Shown here: one piece after another, positions 1 through 11,929 of the stretch
Numbering within the stretch: the stretch's first letter is position 1
Layout of the letters: each line of letters begins with the position of its first letter
Assembly: GCF_905171765.1 (NCBI RefSeq)
Contig: NC_053391.1
Coordinates: forward strand, 111,698,644 to 111,762,643
Length of the DNA: 64,000 nucleotides
From: Bufo bufo
Taxonomy: Eukaryota > Chordata > Amphibia > Anura > Bufonidae
Reading direction: 5' to 3'
The notes under the pieces: model-generated
Database searches by the model: none
Seen by the model: only the letters and a program-made list of their open reading frames with translations
What the model was told of the DNA's origin: nothing
Translations under genes and position numbers: made by a program

Positions 1-470
1 TACGCTTTCACCAGAAAAAACTGCAAAAGTGACCTGAGAATATATATTTCATGTTGGAAATAGGCCACTATACGCTTTAACCAGAAAACAATAAAATAGT
101 GCAGTACGTATATATTTTTCTTATTTTACTAAAATACTCCCCTATACGCTTTCACCAGAAATAACTGCAACAGTGCAATGCGTATATATTTGTCATTTTT
201 TTTATGAAATATGCCCCTATGTGCTTTCACCAGAAATAACTTTAACAGTGCAGTGCGTATATATTTTTCTTATTTTACTGAAATATGCCCCTATATGCTT
301 CCACAAGAAATAACTGCAACAGTGCAGTGCATATATATATTTTTTCTTGTACTGTAATATGCCCCAATATGCTTTCAACAGAAATAACTGCGCTGCAGAA
401 GTGAAATGTTTATATATTTTTCTTGTCGTACTGAATAAGATAGCAAGATATAAGCCACTAAAGGCTTTCC
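1..470. repeat. Minisatellite, about 75-bp unit, about 6 copies
   Basis: The phrase GCTTTCACCAGAAATAACTG, followed by GTGCAGTGCGTATATATTT, recurs at about 70-78 bp intervals from base 1 to about 470, with point changes between copies. The array runs off the left edge of the window. Similar arrays lie next to the hAT elements further right, so it may be the subterminal array of such an element, but no transposase is visible beside it. Confidence 0.8.
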
Positions 471-1127
471 AACATAACACTTGCAGCCCAATAACAAAAA
501 GCTGGAATAACAGAGTTGTCTAATGACTATTTGGATCCCCAAATAATTGTTCCCTGCACTTTTAAATCACTTTCCTATCAATGTCCTAGCGCCTTCTGAC
601 ATCTATCCCTGCACTAAGATGCTGTGAAATGATTCCTCCCTATCTTCTCCCTGCACTTATGCATAGTGATGGACGAACATCGGCCGGGACGGTTCGTGAA
701 CATTTGATGTTCGCTGCAGGTCCCATTCATTTTAATGGCAGGCGAACCTGAAAAACCTTCAGCTCATATTTGCAGCCAAAAAATAATTACTAGAAGTGCA
801 CAAATAGTCCCACAACATGGACAGTGACATACCAGATGTATTATTCGAATTTGCAATCTCCATTCATTACTTTTTTCAATGCGAAATATCGGCAATATAA
901 TTTTCGCGTATGCGCATGCACAAATGCACTATACAGTACCCAAATGCACTATAAAGAAAGTATATTGGTATATATCAGTTTTTTTGGGGGACGACTCGTA
1001 TATCACACCAGTAGAAATTATTTGTTCCAATAACGCTTGTCCCTCTATATACCTGCAGTATCGCAGCAGAACCGCACACAACTGCCGCACAATACAAATG
1101 CACTATAATATACTTCCGGTTTACTAG
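471..1127. other. Unassigned AT-rich sequence with one hAT-like terminus
   Basis: No gene seen. Positions 664-678 read TAGTGATGGACGAAC and are followed by several GTTCG/CGAAC inverted words, the style of terminus carried by the hAT elements elsewhere in the window. No partner terminus or TSD was found. From about 915 to 1105 the word AAATGCACTATA recurs three times. Confidence 0.4.
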
Positions 1128-2155
1128 TGTGACACTAGTAAACCGAATAAAAAAAATATAAAAATTGTCAGTTACAAATTGGGGAAACCTCCCACCGTGC
1201 GGTGTCAAAGGGTAAAAGGGGATCAGCCTGGCCAAAAGGAGAAATAAGGGAGCAGGTCACCTCCTACAGCATCCCTAATCCTCTTCCTGACTCCTCACCG
1301 TATAAGCGGACCCCGCTGGTAGGAAAACTCATACTCAGGATTCCTAGAGACCCTAAGTCGCCCTGGTAATCCCTCACCAAGGAGCAGGGAAGAGACGACC
1401 TGTTTATTCCAGTCATGGAGGAACATGAGTCTCAATCTGAGGCCAGGCTGCAAGGAGAGGGGAACACATACAGCATAAGGAGATGGAAGGTAAGCGAAAC
1501 CCATAACACACTTACCTGCCACAGACACACCGACTGGAAACCGTGCACAAGTGCTGCTGTCCAGACCAACATTAAAGGACACAGCACACACCACAAACCA
1601 CACAGGAAACCAGGACACCCACAGCTGCAATAATTGTGGGACACGGTAACGTCCAGCAAACATGCTGGACACCAAACACCACCAGCCATGCAACACCACG
1701 CAAGACACACAACACCCCGAACACAACCCATGCAAACCAAAACATAAGAGGGGTTGGAGACACCATAAGAACATCAACATCTATGACCACAAGGGTGGCC
1801 CTCACTGGAGAGATGGAACACCATGGACTGGAGCAAAGCTCCAGCACCAACGACAGCTGAAGTACAACTGACTCCAGCCAGGAACCCACAGAAGATAAAA
1901 GCCAAGTGACCACACCCAGTCAGGGAGTTAACCCTTACAGCATCAGACAGAGGGAGGCTACAACTTAAAGGGGAAGTGCACACACAAGCATGATAAACCA
2001 CACGTTACCACCGGCAACAGCATGCGTGGCAACCATGTCACGGCAATCCCCCAGAAGGCCGAGACACTGCCACCTCATGCTCTCACAGCAACACATTGCC
2101 GCGTGCAACCGCAAGTGTGGCAACAGTGTCACAGCGCAAACCAAAGGCCGTGACA
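1128..2155 (-). mobile_element. LTR-like block (possible solo LTR)
   Basis: Read on the minus strand, the block begins TGTCACGGCC at 2155, the TG start usual for retroviral-type LTRs. Both edges are flanked by ACTAG (1123-1127 and 2156-2160), which could be a 5-bp TSD. Against this, the right flank is a hAT copy A tail repeat and the left flank is not the other half of that repeat. The left edge also sits inside a perfect 27-bp palindrome (1119-1145) that would generate such words by itself. No gag or pol is present. The long ORFs here have no recognisable protein features. Confidence 0.3.
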
Positions 2156-2320
2156 ACTAGGTATAGCAGTGGTACATCACACCAAAAAATTGGTGAATTT
2201 CACCAGAAAATGTAACTGACAATTGTTGTTTGTTTTTACCTGTCTACTAGGTATAGCAGTGGTACTTCACACCCCAAAATTGGTGAATTTAACCCGAAAA
2301 TGTAACTGACAAGGTAGTGA
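2156..2320 (-). repeat. hAT copy A tail repeats, about 85 bp
   Basis: Two direct copies begin CTAGGTATAGCAGTGGTAC and continue through AAATTGGTGAATTT to AATGTAACTGAC. Reversed, this is the same family as the CTACCTAGTAGACAGG repeats downstream of hAT copy B at 40.7-41.1 kb. It therefore marks the 3' non-coding part of copy A. Confidence 0.7.
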
Positions 2321-2586
2321 AATGACATAAAATAAAATACGTACAAATAAAAAAAAAAAATTGATTTATGAGGTGGAGTTCCATATGGAGTAGGGGTTTG
2401 AGGAGGCGGTGGACGTAGCGGTGTAGGTCGAAGCGGTGGTGGAGGAGGTAGCCAACACAGGTTTTTGGTTTTAATTTTATTTTTTAAAATTAGGTTACAC
2501 TCCAAAAGAGTGTGAAATATCAAAAATACAAGAATGAGCAATTGCGTGGCAGTATAACAATGGCTGGTTAGTGCCGGTATACATGT

Positions 2587-5500
2587 CTATTCTGCACAAG
2601 ATACGGACAAGTCCTGTGGGATCCATGCCTGGTTCATTTTAATGAACGTGAGCTTGTCCACATTGGCTGTGGACAGGCGGCTGCGCTTGTCTGTTATGAC
2701 GCCCCCTGCCGGGCTAAATACACGTTCAGATAATACACTGGCTGCAGGGCAGGCCAGCACCTCCAAGGCGTAAAGGGCAAGCTCAGGCCATGTTCCCAAT
2801 TTGGAGACCCAGAAGTTGAAGGGGGCAGACCCGTCATTCAGTACGTGTAGGCGTGTGCACACATACTGCTCCACCATGTTGGTGAAATGCTGCCTCCTGC
2901 TAAGACGTTCCATATCAGCTGGTGGTGCTGGTTGTTGTGGCGTGCTGACAAAGCTTTTCCACATTTCGGCCATGCTAACCCTGCCTTCTGAGGTGCTGGC
3001 GGTGCCCCAGCTGCGTTGGCGACCTCTTCCTCATCCTCTGTCTTCGCCTTGTGCTTCCACTGTGCCCCTGCTGTCAGGTGGGAATGCCACCAGCAGCGCG
3101 TCTACCAGCGTTTCGCTTGTACTCGCGCATCTTACGATCATGCTCCAGTGAATGAATTAAGGACGGAACGTTGTCCTTGTAACGGGGATCCAGTAGCGTG
3201 GCCACCCAGTAATCAGCACAAGTTAGAATGTGGGCAACTCGGTGGTCGTTGCGGAAACGCTGCAGCATGTAATCGGTCATGTGTGCCAGGCTGCCCAGAG
3301 GCAACAAAAAGCTGTCCTCTGTGGGAGGTGTATCGTCTGTGTCCTCTGTAGCATGTAATCGGTCATGTGTGCCAGGCTGCCCAGAGGCAACAAAAAGCTG
3401 TCCTCTGTGGGAGGTGTATCGTCTGTGTCCTCTGTATCCCCCCAGCCACACACCAGTGATGGCCATGAGCTGGTCTGGGTGCCACCCTGCTGTGAACATG
3501 GTTCCTCCTCCTCCTAAATCTCCTCCTTCTCATCCTCCACCTCGTCATCCTCCAGAACTGTGCCCTGGCTGGACAATTGTGTACCTGGCGTTTGTGGGTG
3601 CAGGAACCCACCCTCGGAGCCACTTGGGAATGACTGTCCGGAAACCCTACGAAATGATCCCTCTTCCTCCTCCTCCTCCTCTGCCACATCCTCTTCCATC
3701 ATCGCCAGCAGCATTTTTTCAAGGAGGCATAGAAGTGGGATAGTAACGCTGAGAACGGCGTTATCGGCACTGGCCATGTTAGTGGAGTACTCGAAACAGC
3801 TCAACAAGGAACACAGGTCTCGCATGGAGGCCCAGTCATTGGTGGTGAAGTGGTGCTGTTCCGCCGAGCGACTCACCCGTGCGTGCTGCAGCTGAAACTC
3901 CACTATCGCCTGCTTCTGCTCGCACAGTCTGGCCAGCATGTGCAAGGTGGAGTTCCACCTTGTGGGCACGTCGCATATGAGGCCGAAGTTACGCTGCAGC
4001 AGCAGGGTGAGAATGCCCCAAAGCGCGTACAGACGTCTTGCACTTTATGCAGCAGCTCTGACATATCGGGGTAATTTTAAAGGAATCTCTGCACCACTAA
4101 ATTCAGCACATGCACCAGGCAAGGGATGCGCGTCAAACCGGCAAGTCCCAGAGCTGCTATGAGATTTCGTCCATTATTGCACACTACCAGGCCGGGCTTG
4201 AGGCTCACTGGCACCAACCACTCATCGGTCTGTTGTTCAAGGCCCGTCCACAGCTCCTGCATGTGTGGGGTTTGTCCCCCAAACAGATACGTTTTAAAAC
4301 TGCCTGCTGTCGTTTACCCCTGGCTATGCTGAAGTTGGTGGTGAAGGTGTTACGCTGACCGGATGAGGAGCTGGTAGAGGATGAGGAAGCAGAGTGGGAG
4401 GAGGAAGCAATAGGAGTCAAACTGAAGCACCCTGCAATCCTCAGTGGTGGAAGGACATGCGCCAAACTGCTATCAGCCTCAGGCCCAGCCACCACTACAT
4501 TTACCCAGTGTGCTGTTATGGAGATATGACGGCCCTGACCGTGCTTATTGGTCCACGTATCCGTCGTGAGGTGCACCTTGCCATAGATTTTGTTTCATAC
4601 TTGGTTGTGCAGGGAAGGGATGGCTCGCCTGGAAAAGTAGTGGCTGCTGGGCACGATGTACTGTGGGACAGCCACCGCCATAAGGCCTTTAAAACTATCC
4701 GTCTCCACCAGACGGAATGACAGCATTTCAAAGGCCAGTAATTTAGAAATGCTCGCATTCAGGGCTAGGGATCGCGGGTGGGTAGGGGGGTACTTCCTCT
4801 TCCTCTCCGTTTGGGAGATGGAGAGCTGAACGCTTCCGTGGGACATTGTGGAGATGCTTAATGACCCAGGTGGTGGTGTTGCTGGAAGATCCTCTGTTTG
4901 CGGGGTGGCAGGTGGCACTGTCACTCCAGTGGTGGATGACAAAGCTGAGACTGCAGCAGAAGAGGAAGCAGGAGGAGCCAGAGACCTTTCTTGGTGGTTG
5001 GGGTGTCTACTCCACTGAAGCTTGTGCTTTGCACTTAAATGCCTGGTCATGCAGGTTGTGCTCAGGTTGAGAATGTTTATGCCTCGCTTCAGGCTCTGAT
5101 TGCACAGCGTGCAAACCACTCGTGTCTTGTCGTCAGCACATTGTCTGAAGAACTGCCACTCCAGGGAACTCCTTGGAGCTGGCTTTGGTGTGCTTGGTCT
5201 CTTGCTGCGGTGGGCAGTAGCAGGCATACTGTCTAGAGGGCGGCCGCTCCGCATTTGCACCGTGCTCCCTCTTCTGCTGTGCTGGTGGCTCTGTGCGACC
5301 ACCGCCTCTTCCTCCGAACTACCTAGGTCACTCGCATGACCTTGATTTCATGTGGGGTTGAGGACCTCATCGTCCACCACATCATCTTCCACCCAGTCTT
5401 TACCCCTGCCCTCCTTGTCAGTCTGCACACTTTCGAAAGCCCCAGCAGTTGGCACCTGTGTTTCGTCATCATCCGAGACGTGCTGCGATGGTCCTCCCAT

Positions 5501-5898
5501 GTACTCATCTTGAAAGATAAGTGGTTGGGCATCCATGCACTCAATCTCTTCTGAGGCAGGGCTAGGTTGATGGCCCTGGGAAACCCTGCTAACAGAGTCA
5601 TCAAAAAGCAAAAGAGACTGCTGCATGACTTGGGGCTCAATCTGCTTGGCTGATTTGCGAGGGGGTGAGGTGAAAGACTGATAGACATGGGCTGTACTTG
5701 TTCAGGCCTCACCATTCGTAGAGCCGCATTAGGCCCGACCAAATATCGCTGCAGGTTCTGTCGCCTACTCGCACCTGAGGAAGGGGTTTCACTTGTGTGT
5801 GTAGCTGGCACAGATAGACCACGTCCTCTCCCTGCAACAGGAGCTCCAGAAGCAGCACCATGAACTGGGCCACGTCCGTTATTTAACACTCTCCTCAT
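2587..5898 (-). pseudogene. Broken hAT transposase, BED-finger type (copy A)
   Basis: This is a relic of a DNA transposase that would have bound the hAT terminal repeats and cut and pasted the element. Read 5898 to 2587, the pieces align in order with intact copy C at 48.5 kb. They are an N-terminal segment at 5323-5898, a BED zinc finger near 5050-5150 (KTRVVCTLCNQSL), the DTWTNKHGQG catalytic-Asp segment near 4560, the VVCNNGRN segment near 4180, an acidic linker, and an unbroken C-terminal hAT dimerisation domain at 2587-2973 (SVLSERVFSPAGG). Frameshifts, stops and an 86-bp tandem duplication at 3265-3436 divide it into at least five frames. The residue aligned with the second catalytic Asp is Asn (CNNG instead of CDNG). 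The N-terminal segment GRGPVHGAASG, shared with copy B, is not in copy C. Confidence 0.88.
3265..3436. repeat. 86-bp tandem duplication inside hAT copy A
   Basis: GCATGTAATCGGTCATGTG starts at 3265 and again at 3351, and the 86 bases after each are essentially identical. Eighty-six is not a multiple of three, so the duplication itself breaks the transposase frame. It lies in the stretch matching GSLAHMSEYMLQCLRND of copy C. The near-perfect identity suggests a late event. Confidence 0.9.
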
Positions 5899-5899
5899 A

Positions 5900-7560
5900 T
5901 TTTTTTTAAATTTAGGATCTTGCCCTAAATGGGTGTTTAATTAATAGTAGAATAGAACGACAGTATGTAAAGGGTGTATCTCACACGGCCTGAATCAGAC
6001 TAGGCCTCAATTAAATTTGTTTGTCCAAAATGGCTGTATTTCAAATACCTGAATAGAAGCCCTGTGTTTAAAGGGTGTATCTCACACGCTGTGACACACA
6101 CTAGGCCGCAATTAAAGATTTGTGCCAAAAATGGCTGTATTTTAAATAACTGAATAGAACACCTGTATATAAAGAGTGTATCTTAGACGCCCTGACCAAC
6201 AGTAGGCCGCAATTAAAGATTTGTGCACAAAATGGCGGTATTTCAAATACCTGAATAGAAACCCTGTATTTAAAGGGTGTATCTCACAATGACATCTGCA
6301 GCAAAGGCTGCCAAATATTTTTTTTTTGCCCAAACGGGTGTTAGTTTAATAACTGAATATGACAGCATTATATAACCCTGGGATTTCAAAAGTCTTGATG
6401 ATGTAAGGGCGCAGCAATTGTGTATTTTGCCCCAAAAAGGGTGTTTTATTAATAGAATATAAGCCCTAGATATACAGGGTGTATGTCACACGCCCTGACC
6501 CACACTAGGCCGCAATTAAAGATTTGTGCACAAAATGGCGGTATTTCAAATACTTGAATAGATCCCCTGTATTTAAAGGGTGTATTTCACAATGACATCT
6601 GCAGCAAAGGCTGCCAAATACATTTTTTTTGCCCAAACGGGTGTTAGTTTAATAACTGAATATGACAGCAGTGTATATAACCCTGGAATTTCAAACGTCT
6701 TGATGATGTAAGGGCGCAACAGTTGTGTATTTTGCCCCAAAAAGGGTGTTTTATCAAAAAAAGAAGATAAGCCCTGTATATACAGGGTGTATCTCACACG
6801 GCCTGACCCACACTAGGCCGCAATTAGCGATTTGTGCACAAAATGGCGGTATTTCAAATATCTGAATATAACCCAAATATATAAAGGGTGTATCTCACAA
6901 TGACATCTGCAGCAAAGGCTGCCAACTAAATTTTTTTTTAAATAACTGAATATGACAGCAGTATATAACCCTGGAATTTCAAACGTCTTGATGCTGCAAG
7001 GCCTGAAAAATTGTGTATTTTGCACAAAAAAGGTGTTTTATTAATAAAAGAATCAAACCCCTGTATATACAGGGTGTATCTCACACGCCCTGACCTACAC
7101 TAGGCCCCAATTAAAGATGTGTGCCAAAAATGGCTGTATTTCAAATAACTGAATAGAAAACCTGTATATAAAGGGTGTATCTCACTAGAATTTAACACTT
7201 GCAGATCAGTAAAATAGTGTTTTTTGGCAAAAAAGTGTGTTTTTAAAAAAACTGAAAATTATGGCTGTATTTCTAGCTTAAATTGCACACTGACTAATAC
7301 AGATGTTGTATATTGCCAAAAAGTGTTTTTTTTTGGTAACAGAATATGAAAGCTGTATATATTAACCTTGAATTTAACACTTGCAGATCTGTAACATAGT
7401 GGATTTTGGCAAAAAAGTGTGTTTTTAAAAACCCAGAAAATTATGGCTGTATTTCTAGCTTAAATTGCACACAGACTAAGCCTGCAAATGCACCAGATGT
7501 TGTAAATTGCGAAAATAAATGATTATTTGTGCTGTTTTTAAAGCTTGGATTTCAATGTCC
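5900..7560 (-). repeat. About 100-bp subterminal tandem array of hAT copy A
   Basis: Units contain CTAGGCCGCAATTAAAGATT, AAATGGCGGTATTTCAAATA and CTGTATATACAGGGTGTATC. The first phrase starts at 6101 and about 6201, giving a period near 100 bp, and higher-order copies of about 310 bp are also visible. The array lies between the transposase start and the terminus at 8072, the same position as the 100-bp array upstream of copy B. Frog hAT families often carry long subterminal repeats; whether these bind transposase is unknown. Confidence 0.8.
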
Positions 7561-8072
7561 CAAAAGCTCAGATGCAGTGCTGGTGCATTGAGCTTGCCTA
7601 AAATGGCTGCCGCCGCCGCCGCCCGCCTAACTGGTCACTGGGCTCAGGGCAGAATAAAAAAAATTGTGCTCTGCACCCACACAACACAATGTATGTAGAT
7701 CGCTGAGTTAGATTCACGTTTTGAACATAGATTCTCTCCTATTCTCTCCCTGAAATCACCATTAGCATCCTCTCCCTACACTAAGCACAGCAGAGTGACG
7801 TGCAGCGCTATGTGACTCCAGCTTATATAGAGGCTGGGTCACATGCTGCACTGGCCAATCACAGCCATGCCATTAGTAGGCATGGCTGTGATGGCTTCTA
7901 AGGGCACAGAGTTAAACGCTTGTTGATTGGCTGCTCTGCATTCTTTCAAAAAGCGCCAAGAAAGCGCCGAACACCGAACTTTTACGGAAATGTTCAGGTT
8001 CGGATCCGGGGTCCAAAAATCCTACAGTTCGGTACGAACCCGAACTTTACAGTTTGGGTTCGCTCAACCCTA
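7561..8072 (-). mobile_element. 5' end and terminal repeat of hAT copy A
   Basis: The element ends at 8058-8072 with GTTCGCTCAACCCTA, which read inward is TAGGGTTGAGCGAAC and differs from the copy C terminus TAGTGTTGAGCGAAC at one base. Just inside are several CGAACCCGAAC words and a self-complementary stretch at about 7865-7890 (CATGCC...GGCATG). A CCG trinucleotide run lies near 7612. The opposite end was not located, so no TSD can be shown. Confidence 0.65.
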
Positions 8073-9465
8073 GTCAAAAGCAGAGTTGGGTGCGAACCGG
8101 TACCTAAATATCTAAAGAGAGGAGTGCATGTGAACCTTGGACAGTGGAGTTGCTGAAGTCACTGAAGTCAAAGGCTGAATTGTACCAAACCCACAATTAT
8201 CTGTTAATAACAAGATGTGACTGAGCCTCTGCTTGCTGCTGGTTACCCCAATAAAGTGTAATCGTTTTTCCTGCCCAATCTCTATGTTCCTCCATTCTCC
8301 ATGAACAAGAAAGGGCTTAGTCTTGTTCCTTACAAGTTTTTCCTGGTGTTTGGTGGTACTGTAGAGCAGGCTTGTGAGAAACAACCCTTAAAAATGCTAT
8401 ACCGTGCTTGCATTCATAGGGAGTCTGTCACCAAAATCAGTTTCAAAGTAATCATACTGCCATGTAAGATAGGTGGCCCAAAACTCAACTATACATTTCT
8501 AGTGACAATCTGGTTTTCTAATCCTGAGATTTTTTTTTTTTATGCAAATAAGATTTTCTGTGCACTGTGGATGGGGCAACTGGTTTCTCCTGTGTTATCC
8601 CTACAATCTCTGAAATCTCAGGGACTGTTAATCAAACGAGAAGGGAAGACACTTGGTGTAGTTACTGGTGGAGTGATGGTTCACCAAACCGAGCATCCTC
8701 GCCCATGATGCACTGAAATCCTTATTTGCATAAAAATGAATTTCTCAGGATTAGAGTATGAAATTAGGTATGGCTATGTTTCTAGTATAAAATTGGTATG
8801 GCTATGTTTCTAGTATGAAATTTAGGTATAGCTATGTTTTAGGAAATTTAGGGCATCTATTCTACATGGCAGTATGCTTTCTTTTAATCTGACTTTGAAG
8901 TTGAAAGACTCCCATTAAAAATGCCACAGACCATAAGATGTAAAAAAAAAAAAACCTGTGCATGTAGATGTTCAATAATATACTGTAGGAAATATCTGCT
9001 GCAGCCTTTTTGAAAAACAAAAAACAAGAAAAAATACAGAACAAAAAAACAACATGAAAAACAAGTCAGATGCTTTGTGTGAAACCAGCCTTTAAAGGCA
9101 TTTTTGAATGTCTAAATAAGAAAAATTCTTTTGGATAAACCTAGCATTTTATTAGCTCAATATACAGCACAGTAGGTGAAGCAATGAACCAAAAATAATG
9201 TTTACAGAAGGTCAGGGTTCTGTGAATCTGTGAAGAAAATATTTAAAAATGCATTGCTTTTCCAAGAGAGTGCAAATACTCCTTGAATCTGCAGTATAAT
9301 ATGCAGATTAGCAGGTATTCAGCATTCTTCCTACATTTTCAACTGTGTAGTTGTCATTATTTGCATTCGTTCTAATAACCCTTCCTACAAGAATGGAATG
9401 ACCCAGCATAATTATGACAAAACAACAAAAATATATGAAAGATAAAGAGTGAAACATGAACATTA
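8073..9465. other. No gene recognised; small hairpin and short repeats
   Basis: Around 8520-8550 and 8718-8752 an inverted pair is visible: TAATCCTGAGAT plus ATGCAAATAAG, then CTTATTTGCAT plus TCTCAGGATTA. This would form a hairpin of about 230 bp and may be an old foldback MITE. Immediately after it, a 29-bp word containing GGTATGGCTATGTTTCTAG is repeated three times (about 8755-8840). The rest is AT-rich and shows nothing I recognise. Confidence 0.5.
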
Positions 9466-9540
9466 GAGATGAGGAAATTTTTCAAAAATTCGATTTGGCC
9501 AGTTCGCCGAATTTTTGAAAAAGTATGAAGTCAGCCTTAC
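9466..9540. mobile_element. hAT-like terminus TAGAGATGAG
   Basis: The stretch begins TAGAGATGAGGAAATTT and contains AAATTCGATTTGGCC and GGCCAGTTCGCCGAATTT, inverted TTCG/CGAA words typical of hAT termini. It resembles the terminus at 47735 (TAGAGATGAGCGAA). It could be the left end of the element carrying the degenerate transposase at 10.47-11.76 kb, but the matching right end was not found. Confidence 0.4.
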
Positions 9541-10019
9541 AGGTCGATGTTAGCACCAAGAAGAAGCGCACTCCTTTTATACCGTCGTCAGCTGATTCCA
9601 CATAGATGTCTACAGAACCTGTTCTATTAAACGCTTATACAAGTATGGCCCCCCGACAGAGTGGTGAGGGTGTCAGCAGTAAGTTTGTGTTGACGTCACC
9701 GATTATTTTGCCATTCCTCTGATCCAACAGAACAATAACCCCCAAAAAACGGATCCTGTCTGTTGAGAATCCGCCTTCACTCAGTCAGCATTTGGTCAAT
9801 AATCCATCAGTATTGCTAATGAAAAAAACACAAGAGTGGATCCAAAACAGAGATGACACATAAATGGAATATTTGCATGTCTTCTGTGTTTTGTAGTTTA
9901 TCCAGTCCTGCTTTTGGCTACCAAATCACAAGCCAATTCTGATGGGACCATACAGACCTTACAGCTGCTGACAGATCAGAAGAAGGGTCAAATAGTTGAT
10001 GATGTCAGCCAGGCCAAAA
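9541..10019. other. No feature recognised
   Basis: Mixed sequence between a hAT-like terminus and a minisatellite. No frame with recognisable protein features and no clear repeat. Confidence 0.4.
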
Positions 10020-10335
10020 GGCAAAATAGTGGCCCAGTCATAAAGTGGGGAGGGTGGTAACAGCATGAGAAGTCCACAAAGTGGCCCTATGACATAGTGG
10101 TGAGGTGGAAGCAGCATGAGGAAACCACAGTGGCCAAGTCTGGAGGTGGTGGCAGCATCAGGAGGAGACCACAGAGTGACTCAGTGACAGAGTGAAGAGG
10201 TGGCAGCAGCATCAGGAGACCACAGAGTGGCAAGGTGACATAGTGAGGAGGTGACAGCAGCATCAGGAGACCAAAGAGTGACCCGTTGACAAAGTGGAGA
10301 GGTGGGTGGCAATACGAGTACCAGCTAAATATGGT
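10020..10335. repeat. Minisatellite, about 60-bp unit, about 5 copies
   Basis: The phrases GGTGGCAGCAGCATCAGGAG, ACCACAGAGTG and GACATAGTGAGGAGG recur about every 60 bp with many substitutions. It lies just 3' of the degenerate hAT coding region, the place where copies A, B and C also have tandem repeats. Confidence 0.65.
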
Positions 10336-10469
10336 AGGTGAAAGAAGGAGCACTTGGCATTAGATGTGTGGCATCAGGCGGGTGGCAGCATCAGAATAAT
10401 AGCCGAGGCAGGTAGCCAGAAGAAACCCGTCTCTTTTGTCAAAGTGTTGGTGTGGCCCCATGGATCTAG

Positions 10470-11760
10470 TCTGATACATCAGGCATTGGTGGGTAGAAAT
10501 CCTGGCTGATCCACGCCTGATTCATTTTGAAAAAGGTCAGTCTTTCCACATTTTCGGTGGACATGCGAGTTCTTCCTAGGGTAACTATGGCAACCCGCCG
10601 CACTAAACACCAGCTCTGATGCCACATTACTGGCCAGGCAGGACAGCTTTTCCAGGGCAAACTCTGCTAGTTGCTGCCACAAATCCATTTTTGCTGCTCA
10701 GTAGCGCAGCGGATCTTCAATGTGGGGTGGCAGGGTGCTGTCCAAGTATGACACCACCTGCTGGTTCAGGTCCTGCTCCAGGTCTAGCTGCTGCTGTTGG
10801 TGAGTAGTTTCTTCACTAGGCAGGTGAAGAAAGCTGCTCATCAGTGACTCTAGACTCAAGTTTCTGCTGATGGAGCTGGAACTGCTCCTACCCCCCCACC
10901 CTGCCACAGTAGCCATGGCAGAGGAACTTGAGCGCAGAGGGCCCACTTGGTCAGACCTGCAAGAGGATTGACGATGGCGCAGTTAGGCAGCGGCCAACTC
11001 ACTACATAGGATGCCTCTATAGTAATTCAGTTTGTCCTCCTTCTCAGCTGGTGTATAAAAAGGCCTCCATTTTGGACCGGTAGCGAAGGTCCAACAAGGT
11101 GAAGAGCCAGAAATCACACCTCTGCCGAATGGTGACAATTCGGCTGTCACTACGCAAACAAGTGAGCATGCATCGGGCCAATTGTGCAAGTGACTCGGAT
11201 GGACTCCCTGCCTCCATCTCCACTGCATACTGGCACGATGTGTCTGGGTCCTCTGCCTCGCCTTCCCCATCGCCCTTTAGCTCATCTAGTTGCTCCTGCT
11301 CCTCCTCTCCTGTCACCTGTGTGTAAAAACCACACATTTTGCTTCACATTGCTTGTGCTCCAATGTCCTCCTCCAATTCAGCCCTGGACAGGACACTCGA
11401 CGAGGGGCAAGCCAAGAGTTCAATGGCAAATTGTGCCAGCTCTGGCCACCGGTCACCCAGTAGTCAAGGGGTTCCTCGCTTCTCAGAGCATCCACATCAG
11501 CCATTAAACCGATGTAGTCGGACACCTGTCGGTCTAGGCATTCCCCGAAACTGGATCTGGAGGGCGACTGTCGATGGGTTGGCTGCAAGAATGATCTCAT
11601 ATCCGAAGTGACTAACACATCTTCAAACCTCCCTCTTCTTGCATGCGTGGTAGGACTGGTACCCGCACCTGTTTAGCTGTGGGTGGAAATTCCTCTGCCA
11701 GCGCCCGCAACAGCAGAATGCAGCATCTCTCAAAGCAAGGCCTGGAAATGCTGCATTCTG
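10470..11760 (-). pseudogene. Degenerate hAT transposase, second lineage (copy D)
   Basis: Several short minus-strand frames line up in order with the C-terminal half of copy C but are much more diverged. SLAQLARCMLTCLRSDSRI followed by CDFWLFTLLDLRYRSKME (about 11044-11190) matches the SLAHMSEYMLQCLRNDSRV and WVATLLDPRYKDN part. ENVERLTFFKMNQAWIS (10498-10560) matches the end of the hAT dimerisation domain, with SELVFSAAG just upstream. Many stops and frameshifts show it is long dead. A DYWV motif at about 11450 suggests that a second C-terminal fragment, or a rearrangement, is present. A 16-bp stem hairpin (CAGAATGCAGCAT / ATGCTGCATTCTG) lies at about 11714-11762. Confidence 0.7.
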
Positions 11761-11929
11761 ACAGCTCGCTGTGATGCTAGTAACATTTTGTATTTGTACC
11801 GGGGGTCTAAGTATGTTGCCATTCAGTACAGGTCATTGACTTTTATGCTTTTTATACGGGAGTCCCTCTTCAAACACTGGAGCATGAAGGCCCCCATTTG
11901 CACTTAATTGGAAGCGGTGGGGCGCCCTG
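11761..11929. other. Short unassigned stretch between copy D and the repeat block
   Basis: Possibly the N-terminal continuation of hAT copy D (minus-strand phrase GGLHAPVFEEGLPYKK), but too short and diverged to assign. Confidence 0.3.

Noticed and set aside
1295..1913. Overlapping 161- and 113-residue minus-strand frames rich in Cys, Val and Trp
   Set aside because: Composition follows the CA-rich plus strand; overlapping frames on both strands are open. No domain or start context.
7608..7625. CCG trinucleotide run as a repeat-expansion site
   Set aside because: Only about five units inside a transposon; no sign of a host gene.
7865..7895. CATGCC...GGCATG palindrome as a regulatory site
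   Set aside because: It lies within the conserved terminal region of hAT copy A and is simply part of the element.
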